A program made the translations under genes and the position numbers. Of a stretch of DNA of 9,281 bases, positions 1 through 6,088 are shown piece after piece. The notes under the pieces are model-generated. The model was not told where the DNA came from. It searched no databases and saw nothing but the letters and a program-made list of their open reading frames with translations. Source of the DNA: an uncultured bacterium (lineage in GTDB: Bacteria; Bacillota; Clostridia; Lachnospirales; Lachnospiraceae); NCBI GenBank assembly GCA_947088515.1, contig CAMUHA010000137.1, positions 1 to 9,281 on the forward strand, read 5' to 3'. The first letter of the stretch is position 1, and each line of letters opens with the position of its first letter.

Positions 1-237
1 AAAATATCCTTCTTCTATCGCTACATACATGGGGGCATAGAATATGGAATGGGCAACCTCATTCAACGTTACTTTTTTGGAAGTTGAACCGGATGTGCTG
101 CCTTCTTTTCCAGAATCCTGTTTTCCACATCCGGCAAGAGTGAGGGCAAGAAGCAGCATGGATAATAAAATTCCTGTCACTCTTCTTCTAATGCGGGATA
201 GTTTTTGTGGCGATTGTAAAATTGATTTTTCCTTCAT
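1..237 (-). CDS. ABC transporter substrate-binding lipoprotein, NMT1/THI5/SsuA-like (partial, N-terminal 79 aa)
   Basis: The reverse strand reads from ATG at 237 through 79 codons to the window edge, so only the N-terminus is present. A basic N-region (residues 1-19) precedes a hydrophobic core (about 22-35) and a lipobox LAGC with the lipidated cysteine at residue 37. This predicts a signal-peptidase-II lipoprotein tethered outside the membrane. A Gly/Ser/Lys-rich linker (38-55) follows. The mature domain then opens with SIFYAPMYVAIEEGYF, the first-strand signature of NMT1/THI5-like periplasmic-binding proteins that capture thiamine precursors, sulfonates, nitrate or similar small molecules for an ABC importer. 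The substrate cannot be decided from this fragment. A GGAGG ribosome binding site lies at 243-247, five bases before the start. The gene is divergent from the SPFH operon. The permease and ATPase partners are presumably beyond the window. Confidence 0.85.
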   Translation of the reverse strand, partial: MKEKSILQSPQKLSRIRRRVTGILLSMLLLALTLAGCGKQDSGKEGSTSGSTSKKVTLNEVAHSIFYAPMYVAIEEGYF

Positions 238-247
238 AATAACCTCC

Positions 248-306
248 GTAAATGTTGTGACCGACTGAAAATGGCCGGTAAATGATGATTTATCATATGT
301 AAATGA
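248..306. repeat. Three direct copies of GTAAATG in the divergent control region
   Basis: GTAAATG occurs at 248-254, 278-284 and 299-305. The last two extend to GTAAATGA and are 21 bases apart, about two helical turns, on either side of the candidate -10 of the lipoprotein gene. A short inverted repeat (ATGAT at 283-287, ATCAT at 292-296) sits between them. The arrangement could be an operator, but in AT-rich intergenic DNA it could also be chance. Confidence 0.3.
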
Positions 307-320
307 GGATAAACTGTTAC
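292..320 (-). promoter_or_regulatory. Candidate promoter for the substrate-binding lipoprotein
   Basis: On the minus strand, TATGAT (292-297) matches the -10 consensus at five of six positions. GTAACA (315-320), 17 bases upstream, matches the -35 consensus at four of six. Transcription would start near 285 and leave a leader of about 50 bases before the GGAGG site. The -10 lies between two GTAAATGA repeats, which would suit repressor or activator binding. No TPP-riboswitch landmarks were seen in the leader. This is a consensus match only. Confidence 0.35.
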
Positions 321-462
321 TTATTGCATCGAGAACTTTAAAAGGAGTATGTACAGTTAAAAATTGCCCTCATGTGGTGCGCATACGCGAATATACTTAT
401 ACTATTGTTGAAAATAATTTTGGTATTTCTATCGCAATTCTATGGCAGTTTAATGGGAATGC

Positions 463-491
463 TGGACAACAAACGACAAAAAATATATAAT
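463..491 (+). promoter_or_regulatory. Promoter of the SPFH / zinc-ribbon operon
   Basis: TGGACA (463-468, five of six to TTGACA) and a perfect TATAAT (486-491) are separated by exactly 17 bases. This is the best housekeeping (sigma-A type) promoter match in the window. Transcription would begin near 498 and give a 5' leader of about 100 bases before the ATG at 598. Confidence 0.7.
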
Positions 492-541
492 AGTCACATT
501 AAGGCTATGCCTGGCGGCAACATAACAGGCAAGTATATCCA

Positions 542-567
542 GGTACCTATTGTTGGCCAATGGTACC
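542..567 (+). promoter_or_regulatory. Leader hairpin upstream of the SPFH gene
   Basis: GGTACC (542-547), a bulged T (548) and ATTG (549-552) pair with CAATGGTACC (558-567) around a TTGGC loop. This makes a 10-bp stem with a one-base bulge. No U-run follows, so it is not an intrinsic terminator. It ends 18 bases before the AAGGAGG site at 586-592. It could stabilise the mRNA or bind a regulator. No known riboswitch class was recognised. Confidence 0.4.
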
Positions 568-597
568 AGGAACGGTACTTTAAATAAGGAGGAAAAA

Positions 598-1944
598 ATG
601 GGTTTAATAAAAGCAATTACCAGTGCAACTGGTGGTGTAATGGCAGACCAGTGGAAAGAATATTTTTATTGTGACTCGCTGGATGCGGATGTGTTGGTGG
701 CAAAGGGAAGAAAACGTACCAGCAAAAGAAGCGGAGGAAATAACAAAGGTGAGGACAATATTATTTCCAATGGTTCTGTAATAGCTGTCAATGAAGGACA
801 GTGTATGATAATTGTAGACCAGGGCAAGGTGGTCGAGTTTTGTGCCCAGGCAGGGGAATTTACTTATGATTCTTCTTCAGAGCCAAGCTTATTTTCTGGC
901 AATCTTGGTGAGAGTGTCAAAAAAACTTTTGCGGCTATTGGCAAGCGTTTTACTTTTGGAGGAGACACTGCCAAGGACCAGCGTGTCTACTATTTTAACA
1001 CAAAGGAAATTATGGGGAACAAGTATGGAACGGCAAATCCGGTTCCCTTTCGCGTAGTGGATACCAATATCGGTCTTGATATCGATATTTCCATACGTTG
1101 TAATGGAGAGTATTCTTACAAAATTACGGACCCTTTATTGTTTTATACCAATGTGTGTGGAAATGTAATAGAAGATTTTGAGAGAATTGAAATTGACAGT
1201 CAGTTAAAGACAGAACTGATGACGGCCCTTCAGCCTGCCTTTGCAAAGATTTCAGCTATGGGAATCAGGTATAGCGCGGTTCCGGCCCATACTATGGAGC
1301 TGGCAGATGCTTTAAATGAGGTGCTTTCTGCAAAATGGGCACAGCTCCGGGGAATTGAGATTGTATCTTTTGGTGTTAATGCCATGAAAGCGTCCGCAGA
1401 AGATGAGGCAATGATTAAAGAATTGCAAAAGAGTGCAGTTCTTCGTAATCCTAATATGGCAGCGGCGACTCTTGTGGGAGCCCAGGCCGAGGCAATGAAA
1501 TCAGCGGCTTCCAATACATCGGCAGGTCCCATGATGGCATTTGCAGGTATGAATATGGCAGGTCAGGCAGGGGGAATGAATGCCCAGCAGTTATTCCAGA
1601 TGGGACAACAGGCGGCCTATACACCACAGCAAACAGTATCCTCATCTCCTGTGCCAGCCTCTAAAGAAAAGGCATCCGGTTGGACCTGTACCTGTGGAAA
1701 AACAGGAAATACCGGAAAGTTTTGCTCTGAATGCGGCGTTCCTATGCCAAGGCAGGATGGTTGGACCTGTACTTGTGGGAGGGTGAATAAAGGAAAGTTT
1801 TGTTCAGAATGTGGAGCAAAGAAACCTGCTGGGGAACCTTTATATAAATGTGATAAATGCGGATGGGAACCAGAGGACCCTAAAAATCCCCCTAAATTTT
1901 GTCCTGAATGTGGCGACCCTTTTAATGAAAACGACATTCAGTAA
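598..1944 (+). CDS. SPFH-domain protein with three C-terminal zinc ribbons (YdjI / 'virion core protein' type)
   Basis: The start at 598 is set by AAGGAGG at 586-592 and by the family N-terminus MGLIKAITSATGGVMADQWK, giving 448 aa. An in-frame ATG at 550 lies inside the leader hairpin and lacks a ribosome binding site. Residues about 20-265 form the SPFH (band 7/stomatin-prohibitin) region typical of COG4260 proteins such as B. subtilis YdjI. Residues about 287-345 are an Ala/Met/Gln-rich linker. Three zinc ribbons follow: 361-387 and 388-415, both CxC...CSEC, and 416-442, CDKC...CPEC. No transmembrane segment is evident, so membrane contact is probably through the SPFH domain or a partner. 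In B. subtilis, YdjI works with YdjG/YdjH to bring PspA to the membrane. The next gene is a YdjG-like membrane-anchored zinc-ribbon protein, 59 bases downstream, so the pair is likely one operon and one complex (inference). The family call is firm; the cellular role is not proven. Confidence 0.88.
   Translation: MGLIKAITSATGGVMADQWKEYFYCDSLDADVLVAKGRKRTSKRSGGNNKGEDNIISNGSVIAVNEGQCMIIVDQGKVVEFCAQAGEFTYDSSSEPSLFSGNLGESVKKTFAAIGKRFTFGGDTAKDQRVYYFNTKEIMGNKYGTANPVPFRVVDTNIGLDIDISIRCNGEYSYKITDPLLFYTNVCGNVIEDFERIEIDSQLKTELMTALQPAFAKISAMGIRYSAVPAHTMELADALNEVLSAKWAQLRGIEIVSFGVNAMKASAEDEAMIKELQKSAVLRNPNMAAATLVGAQAEAMKSAASNTSAGPMMAFAGMNMAGQAGGMNAQQLFQMGQQAAYTPQQTVSSSPVPASKEKASGWTCTCGKTGNTGKFCSECGVPMPRQDGWTCTCGRVNKGKFCSECGAKKPAGEPLYKCDKCGWEPEDPKNPPKFCPECGDPFNENDIQ
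1678..1842 (+). repeat. Tandem duplicated zinc-ribbon modules in the SPFH gene
   Basis: Two adjacent in-frame units, 1678-1758 (27 codons) and 1759-1842 (28 codons), encode nearly the same zinc ribbon: GWTCTCG, a short variable loop, then GKFCSECG. The nucleotide identity is also high (both begin ggttggacctgtac), which points to a fairly recent internal duplication. Both use CxC rather than CxxC in the first knuckle. The third ribbon (from 1843) is a different, rubredoxin-like type and is not part of this duplication. Confidence 0.8.
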
Positions 1945-1990
1945 CAATATTAATGTATTTGGGTGGAAAATTCATAATTTACCATAAGTT

Positions 1991-1995
1991 GGAGA
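1991..1995 (+). promoter_or_regulatory. Ribosome binding site that sets the start of the TFIIB-type zinc-ribbon gene
   Basis: GGAGA, eight bases before the ATG at 2004, is the only Shine-Dalgarno-like site here. The earlier in-frame ATG at 1953 has none, so the 17 extra residues of the longer frame are left out. Confidence 0.65.
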
Positions 1996-2003
1996 AAATT
2001 TTT

Positions 2004-3119
2004 ATGAGTGAGTTTGAGACGAATCTGGATGCCCAGACAGTATCTACCAAAGAAGAAACGGATAAGAAGTGTCCTTCCTGCGGAGGGGTTATGGATTTTG
2101 ACCCCAAAACAGGGGGACTAAGCTGTCCATATTGTGGGCATATGGAAGCAATTCCTGTGGAAGATGAGGCGCTTTTATCGGCAGAGGAATTAAGACTGGA
2201 AGATGCCGATAAAGTGGAAAACTGTGACTGGGGAGCGGCGAAAAAGACAGTAATATGTAAAGCCTGCGGAGCAGAATCAGTATATGATGCCCTTGCAATT
2301 TCGGCAGAATGTCCTTTTTGTGGTTCCAATCAGGTAATGGAAGCTTCCGACCAAAATACCATGGCGCCAGGAGGTGTCGTGCCTTTCCAGATAACGGATA
2401 AGCAGGCTTCCGAACTTTTTAAAGTATGGATAAAAAAGAAATGGTTTTGCCCTAAAATGGCAAAAGACAGCGCAAAAGCAAAACATTTTAAAGGTGTTTA
2501 TCTTCCTTACTGGACTTTTGATGCGTGTACGGACTCTGACTATAAAGCAGAAGCCGGACGGGATAAAGTGAAAAGGGGAAAGGATGGACAAGAGCATATA
2601 GAAACCACATGGTATCCGGTTAAGGGGCATTATAAAGAAAATTTTGATGATGAATTAGTATGTGCAACCACCAGTCAGAGCCAGTCCATGCTGATAGATT
2701 TAGAGCCATACCGCACAGAAGAAAATAAAGCTTACAGGCCCGAATATGTAGCGGGCTTTGCAGCAGAGCGGTATTCAATTGGAATAAAGGAAGCCTGGGA
2801 GATGGCGAAGGAAAGCATCAGATATAAAATTCAAGGAAATATTGAAAGAGATATTAGGGAAAAGCATGATGCAGAACATTTAAGAAATTTAAAAATACAT
2901 ACGTTATTTCATCATTTGACATACAAATATCTTCTTTTGCCTGTGTGGATATCAAGCTATAAATATAAGGACAAGGTGTATCGGTTTATGGTAAATGGAC
3001 AGACAGGTAAAGTGTCTGGTAAAATACCACTGTCAATGCCTAAGATAATTATCTCAACAATTGCCGTTATTGTGATGGTTGCGTTAATCTTGTGGCTGGG
3101 CAGCCAGTATGGTTATTAG
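2004..3119 (+). CDS. TFIIB-type zinc-ribbon protein with C-terminal membrane anchor (YdjG-like)
   Basis: 371 aa from the ATG at 2004. Two zinc ribbons lie at the N-terminus: CPSC/CPYC with cysteines 23, 26, 41 and 44, and CKAC/CPFC with cysteines 85, 88, 103 and 106. The middle domain carries the motif YLPYWTFDA (166-174), which is typical of this family. A single strongly hydrophobic segment at about 347-366 ends the protein, so it is tail-anchored with the zinc ribbons in the cytoplasm. B. subtilis YdjG has the same plan and, with YdjH, recruits the SPFH protein YdjI and PspA to the membrane. Here the gene directly follows an SPFH gene with no terminator between them, so a shared complex is likely (inference). 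Despite the name there is no evidence for a role in transcription. No YdjH or PspA homologue is next to it. Confidence 0.8.
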   Translation: MSEFETNLDAQTVSTKEETDKKCPSCGGVMDFDPKTGGLSCPYCGHMEAIPVEDEALLSAEELRLEDADKVENCDWGAAKKTVICKACGAESVYDALAISAECPFCGSNQVMEASDQNTMAPGGVVPFQITDKQASELFKVWIKKKWFCPKMAKDSAKAKHFKGVYLPYWTFDACTDSDYKAEAGRDKVKRGKDGQEHIETTWYPVKGHYKENFDDELVCATTSQSQSMLIDLEPYRTEENKAYRPEYVAGFAAERYSIGIKEAWEMAKESIRYKIQGNIERDIREKHDAEHLRNLKIHTLFHHLTYKYLLLPVWISSYKYKDKVYRFMVNGQTGKVSGKIPLSMPKIIISTIAVIVMVALILWLGSQYGY

Positions 3120-3144
3120 AATTACTGGTGCCAGAAAGAAATGC

Positions 3145-3164
3145 CTCCCAGTACTCTGGGGGAG
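3145..3164 (+). other. Small intergenic hairpin upstream of pcrA
   Basis: CTCCCAG (3145-3151) pairs with CTGGGGGAG (3156-3164) around a TACT loop, with two G bulged out. No T-run follows (taaaataac), so it is unlikely to stop transcription, and pcrA may be read from the upstream operon. It could be an mRNA processing or stability element. Confidence 0.25.
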
Positions 3165-3188
3165 TAAAATAACAGGAGTAATAAAATA

Positions 3189-5528
3189 ATGGGCATTTAT
3201 GATACCTTAAATGAACAGCAGAAAAAAGGCGTCTTTACAACGGAGGGACCAGTTCTTCTGCTGGCGGGCGCTGGTTCAGGAAAGACCCGTGTGCTTACAC
3301 ACCGGATTGCATATCTGATTGATGAACTAGGAGTAAATGCGTGGAATATTATGGCAATTACTTTTACCAATAAAGCAGCCGGAGAGATGAAAGAGCGTGT
3401 GGAGAATATTGTAGGGGTGGGGTCTGAGAGCATCTGGGTCACTACCTTTCATTCCACTTGTGTACGTATTCTGCGCCGTTATGCTGACAGGTTGGGTTAT
3501 GATAATAACTTTACTATTTATGATACAGATGACCAGAAATCTGTGATGAAAGATATCTGTAAACGGCTTATGATTGACACAAAAATGTTGAAAGAAAGAA
3601 CCATTCTTTCCACAATATCTTCCGCCAAAAATGAACTGGTTTCACCAGAAGAATATGCTCTAAATGCAATGGGCGATTTTCGGAAACAAAAGATATCCCA
3701 GGCATATAATGAATATCAGTCCGCTTTAAAAAAAAGCAATGCTATGGATTTTGATGACCTAATAATGAAGACAGTAGAGCTTTTTAAGACGGATGGGGGG
3801 TTTCTGGGCAATTATCAGAAACGGTTTAAATATATTATGGTGGATGAGTATCAGGATACCAATACAGCACAGTTTGAATTAATCAGACTTCTTGCAGATG
3901 CACATCATAATCTGTGTGTAGTGGGGGATGATGACCAGTCCATTTACAAATTCCGGGGAGCAAATATCAGAAATATTCTTGATTTTGAAAAGGTATATCC
4001 AGAGGCGGAAGTGATACGTTTAGAGCAGAATTACCGCTCTACCCAAACAGTTCTTGACGCTGCCAATGCTGTGATACGCCATAATAAAGGAAGAAAAAGC
4101 AAAACTCTGTGGACAGACAAAGGAGAGGGTGAGAGCATTCACTTCCGGCAGTTTGAAAACGCATATGGAGAAGCGGAGTTTATTGCAGATGATGTGGCTC
4201 GCAAGGTACAAAGCGGTGTAACTGACTATGGCGGTTGTGCTGTGCTTTACAGAACCAATGCCCAGGCAAGATTGATTGAGGAACGCTTTGTGGTGGAAGG
4301 GATTCCTTATGATGTGGTAGGCGGCACTAATTTTTACTCCAGAAAAGAAATCAAAGACCTGCTGGCTTACTTAAAAACTATTGATAACGGTAAGGATGAC
4401 CTTGCGGTCAAGCGGATTATCAATGTACCCAAAAGAGGGATTGGAGCTTCTACCATTGCAAAAGTACAGGACTATGCAGATATGCGGGGGATTAGTTTTT
4501 ATGATGCTTTAAAACATGCAGATGAAATTCAGGGTATCGGAAAGAGCGCTGCAAAACTGACCCCTTTTGTGACAATGATACAGACCTTTCGGAGCAAACT
4601 GGAATTTTACGGACTTGAGGATTTAATTAAAGATATTATTGCAACTACTGGATATGTAACTGAACTTGAGGCATCCGATGATGAGGACGCGGAAAACAGA
4701 GTTGAAAATATTGATGAACTGATAAGCAAAATTGTTGCATTTGAGGAGATCCATGACCATCCCACATTAGGAGAATTTCTGGAAGAGGTAGCATTAGTGG
4801 CAGATATAGACAATGTGGAGGCTGGTAGCAGTAAAGTGTTGCTTATGACACTGCATAGCGCCAAGGGACTTGAATTTTCTCATGTATATTTAGCTGGGAT
4901 GGAGGACGGTGTATTTCCGGCATATCTGTCAATTGCTTCAGATGACCCGGAAGATATTGAAGAGGAAAGGCGCCTTGCTTATGTGGGCATTACAAGAGCA
5001 AAGGACGACCTGACAATATGTTGTGCAAAAATGCGTATGGTCAGAGGAGAAACCCAGATAAATGCCATCAGCCGTTTTGTCAAAGAAATCCCGGCAGAGC
5101 TAATGGACAACAGACTACCCGCTCCCCGACATATATCGACAGACTCAACATCTGAATATGCGTCAGGCGGTGTACAGCAGACTAAGCGCTATGGATTTGC
5201 GCAGGAGCTGCCATATCAGGCTGGAAATGGAACTATTTCAAAGCCCAAAGCTGTTTTATCTAAAGGCACTGCGGCAGAAAATAAGCCGTTTATTGCAGGG
5301 GGAGGAATAGGTTCTTTACATGGAGCTGGCATTAGCAAAGGAGTTGGCGCCGTCACAGGAGGAAAACCAGACTATGATATTGGTGACAGGATAAGCCACA
5401 TCAAATATGGAAAAGGTACAGTTACTGCGTTGGAGCCAGGGCCAAGGGATTATAAGGTAACAGTGGATTTTGACGATGCCGGACAGAAAATTATGTATGC
5501 GGCATTTGCAAAGTTGCAAAAAATCTGA
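3189..5528 (+). CDS. pcrA: ATP-dependent 3'-5' DNA helicase PcrA (UvrD/Rep superfamily 1)
   Basis: 779 aa; the start is supported by AGGAG at 3174-3178. The protein unwinds DNA 3' to 5' in repair, strips RecA and clears replication and transcription conflicts. It is essential in B. subtilis. All superfamily 1A motifs are visible: the Q motif (LNEQQ, 7-11), Walker A GAGSGKT (27-33), motif Ia TFTNKAAGEMKER (58-70), Walker B DEYQD (219-223), motif III GDDDQSIYKFRGA (246-258), motif IV LEQNYRST, motif V LHSAKGLEF (555-563) and motif VI with EEERRLAYVGITRAK (591-605). A variable linker (about 630-725) leads to the C-terminal Tudor-like domain that contacts RNA polymerase, containing the typical GDRISHIKYGKGTV and ending in FAKLQKI. 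It is somewhat longer than Bacillus PcrA (about 724-739 aa), mostly in the linker. No ligase gene follows. There is no clear terminator after the stop, only an A-flanked short palindrome at 5505-5520. Confidence 0.96.
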   Translation: MGIYDTLNEQQKKGVFTTEGPVLLLAGAGSGKTRVLTHRIAYLIDELGVNAWNIMAITFTNKAAGEMKERVENIVGVGSESIWVTTFHSTCVRILRRYADRLGYDNNFTIYDTDDQKSVMKDICKRLMIDTKMLKERTILSTISSAKNELVSPEEYALNAMGDFRKQKISQAYNEYQSALKKSNAMDFDDLIMKTVELFKTDGGFLGNYQKRFKYIMVDEYQDTNTAQFELIRLLADAHHNLCVVGDDDQSIYKFRGANIRNILDFEKVYPEAEVIRLEQNYRSTQTVLDAANAVIRHNKGRKSKTLWTDKGEGESIHFRQFENAYGEAEFIADDVARKVQSGVTDYGGCAVLYRTNAQARLIEERFVVEGIPYDVVGGTNFYSRKEIKDLLAYLKTIDNGKDDLAVKRIINVPKRGIGASTIAKVQDYADMRGISFYDALKHADEIQGIGKSAAKLTPFVTMIQTFRSKLEFYGLEDLIKDIIATTGYVTELEASDDEDAENRVENIDELISKIVAFEEIHDHPTLGEFLEEVALVADIDNVEAGSSKVLLMTLHSAKGLEFSHVYLAGMEDGVFPAYLSIASDDPEDIEEERRLAYVGITRAKDDLTICCAKMRMVRGETQINAISRFVKEIPAELMDNRLPAPRHISTDSTSEYASGGVQQTKRYGFAQELPYQAGNGTISKPKAVLSKGTAAENKPFIAGGGIGSLHGAGISKGVGAVTGGKPDYDIGDRISHIKYGKGTVTALEPGPRDYKVTVDFDDAGQKIMYAAFAKLQKI

Positions 5529-5596
5529 CCATCACTGGCAAATTTTAAAAATTTTGTAAACTTTTTCAAATTTCAGTAGTAAAATTTTGTGGAAAA

Positions 5597-5605
5597 TGTT
5601 ATATT
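5597..5605 (+). promoter_or_regulatory. Extended -10 promoter candidate upstream of the acidic-tail membrane protein
   Basis: TGT followed by TATATT (5597-5605) makes an extended -10 element (TGn plus five of six to TATAAT) in a very AT-rich stretch after pcrA. The -35 position (5577-5582, TAGTAA) is poor, as is common for extended -10 promoters. The start point would be near 5612, giving a leader of about 80 bases. Confidence 0.45.
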
Positions 5606-5622
5606 ATTAAACAGATAGGAAA

Positions 5623-5648
5623 TAATAAAATCAAAAAGCATTTTATTA
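5623..5648 (+). repeat. AT-only inverted repeat in the leader of the acidic-tail gene
   Basis: TAATAAAAT (5623-5631) and ATTTTATTA (5640-5648) are a perfect 9-base inverted repeat around an 8-base loop. It lies between the candidate promoter and the GGGAGG site at 5678-5683. The stem is AT-only and weak as RNA. It could instead be a DNA operator, or chance in AT-rich DNA. Confidence 0.3.
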
Positions 5649-5691
5649 AAGAAATGAAAAGCAGGTATTGCGAGAAAGGGAGGCATACACG

Positions 5692-6027
5692 ATGAATACA
5701 TGGAACAAAATTGAAGAATTAATGGACTTCGTCAAAACCCATGATATCAAAGAGTTGAAAGACTACTGGAACCGTAAGGAAGAGGATAAGAGAACCAATA
5801 ATACAATTCTATGGGTTCTGGCGATTATCGGCACTGTGGCAGCTGTAGCAGCAATTGCATATGCGGTATACCGTTATCTGACACCGGATTATCTGGAAGA
5901 CTTTGAGGATGATTTTGACGATGACTTTGAAGATGATTTCTTTGAGGATGAAGACGATGCTGAAGAAGAAACGTTAAAGGAAGACACAAAGGCAAATGAG
6001 GCTAAGGAAGAAGATTTTGCAGAGTAA
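5692..6027 (+). CDS. Small single-pass membrane protein with acidic DF(E/D)D-repeat tail, function unknown
   Basis: 111 aa. The ATG at 5692 is chosen because GGGAGG (5678-5683) sits eight bases upstream; a longer in-frame reading from TTG at 5668 would place this site inside the gene. Residues 1-37 are a charged, probably helical head (MNTWNKIEELMDFVKTHDIK, then KELKDYW). One transmembrane helix covers about 38-60. Residues 67-111 are extremely acidic and begin with DFED DFDD DFED, placing a phenylalanine every fourth residue. The lysine/arginine-rich side before the helix argues for an N-in, C-out orientation, but this is not certain. I recognise no named family. The gene stands alone between pcrA and rlmD with its own promoter candidate and terminator. 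Binding of cations or a basic surface by the tail is a guess from composition only. Confidence 0.75.
   Translation: MNTWNKIEELMDFVKTHDIKELKDYWNRKEEDKRTNNTILWVLAIIGTVAAVAAIAYAVYRYLTPDYLEDFEDDFDDDFEDDFFEDEDDAEEETLKEDTKANEAKEEDFAE
5899..5934 (+). repeat. 12-bp tandem repeats encoding DF(E/D)D
   Basis: Three in-frame 12-base units (gactttgaggat, gattttgacgat, gactttgaagat) encode residues 70-81 of the acidic-tail protein. A degenerate fourth unit (DFFE) follows. The units differ mostly at third codon positions, so the amino-acid pattern is kept while the DNA has drifted. That suggests selection on the peptide. Confidence 0.65.
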
Positions 6028-6039
6028 ATTATTGTGAGT

Positions 6040-6066
6040 AAAACCCCGCCATCAGGCGGGGTTTTT
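6040..6066 (+). terminator. Strong intrinsic terminator between the acidic-tail gene and rlmD
   Basis: ACCCCGCC with preceding As (arm 6040-6050) pairs with GGCGGGG and following Ts around an ATCA loop (6051-6054), and the right arm runs into TTTTT (6062-6066). The GC core is seven pairs and the A/T flanks extend it to ten or more. The A-run on the left would also serve the minus strand, though no convergent gene is present. It begins 12 bases after the acidic-tail stop codon and ends 22 bases before the rlmD start. Confidence 0.93.
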
Positions 6067-6076
6067 GATGCGTGGA

Positions 6077-6083
6077 TAGGAGG
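6077..6083 (+). promoter_or_regulatory. Ribosome binding site that fixes the TTG start of rlmD
   Basis: TAGGAGG, a near-perfect anti-16S match, lies five bases before TTG at 6089. The only nearby ATG (6068) runs into a stop after three codons, so TTG must be the start. Confidence 0.85.
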
Positions 6084-6088
6084 CTGCT

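Larger units (their letters stand above)
238..597. other. Divergent intergenic region between lipoprotein and SPFH operon
   Basis: No gene is supported in these 360 bases. The stretch holds, left to right: the lipoprotein ribosome binding site, the GTAAATG repeats with the minus-strand promoter candidate, a plain AT-rich part (about 321-460), the strong plus-strand promoter at 463-491, and a leader of about 100 bases with two inverted repeats. The first is weak: GCCTG at 509-513 against CAGGC at 526-530. The second is the hairpin at 542-567. A 71-codon open frame at 372-587 overlaps the promoter and leader, has no suitable ribosome binding site and looks like chance. Confidence 0.7.

Noticed and set aside
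238..300. TPP riboswitch in front of the THI5-like lipoprotein
   Set aside because: The leader is short and lacks the conserved CTGAGA and related landmarks on the minus strand; the substrate need not be a thiamine precursor.
349..360. Three-codon ORF after AAAGGAG, possible leader peptide
   Set aside because: The spacing between the Shine-Dalgarno-like site and ATG is only one base, and it lies upstream of the mapped promoter candidate, so it is probably not transcribed on this strand.
372..587. 71-codon plus-strand open frame upstream of the SPFH gene
   Set aside because: It overlaps the best promoter in the window and the leader hairpin, has no ribosome binding site at a suitable distance, and its sequence has no family look.
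1230..1937. Minus-strand open frames opposite the SPFH gene
   Set aside because: They are antisense shadows of a clearly coding plus-strand gene with conserved motifs; no ribosome binding sites or family features.
5505..5520. TTTGCAAAGTTGCAAA palindrome at the end of pcrA as a terminator
   Set aside because: It lies inside the coding sequence, is AT-rich and is followed by A-residues rather than T-residues, so it is not an intrinsic terminator.
5654..5695. 13-codon upstream ORF ending in an ATGA overlap with the acidic-tail gene
   Set aside because: It has no convincing ribosome binding site of its own, and the strong GGGAGG inside it serves the main gene.
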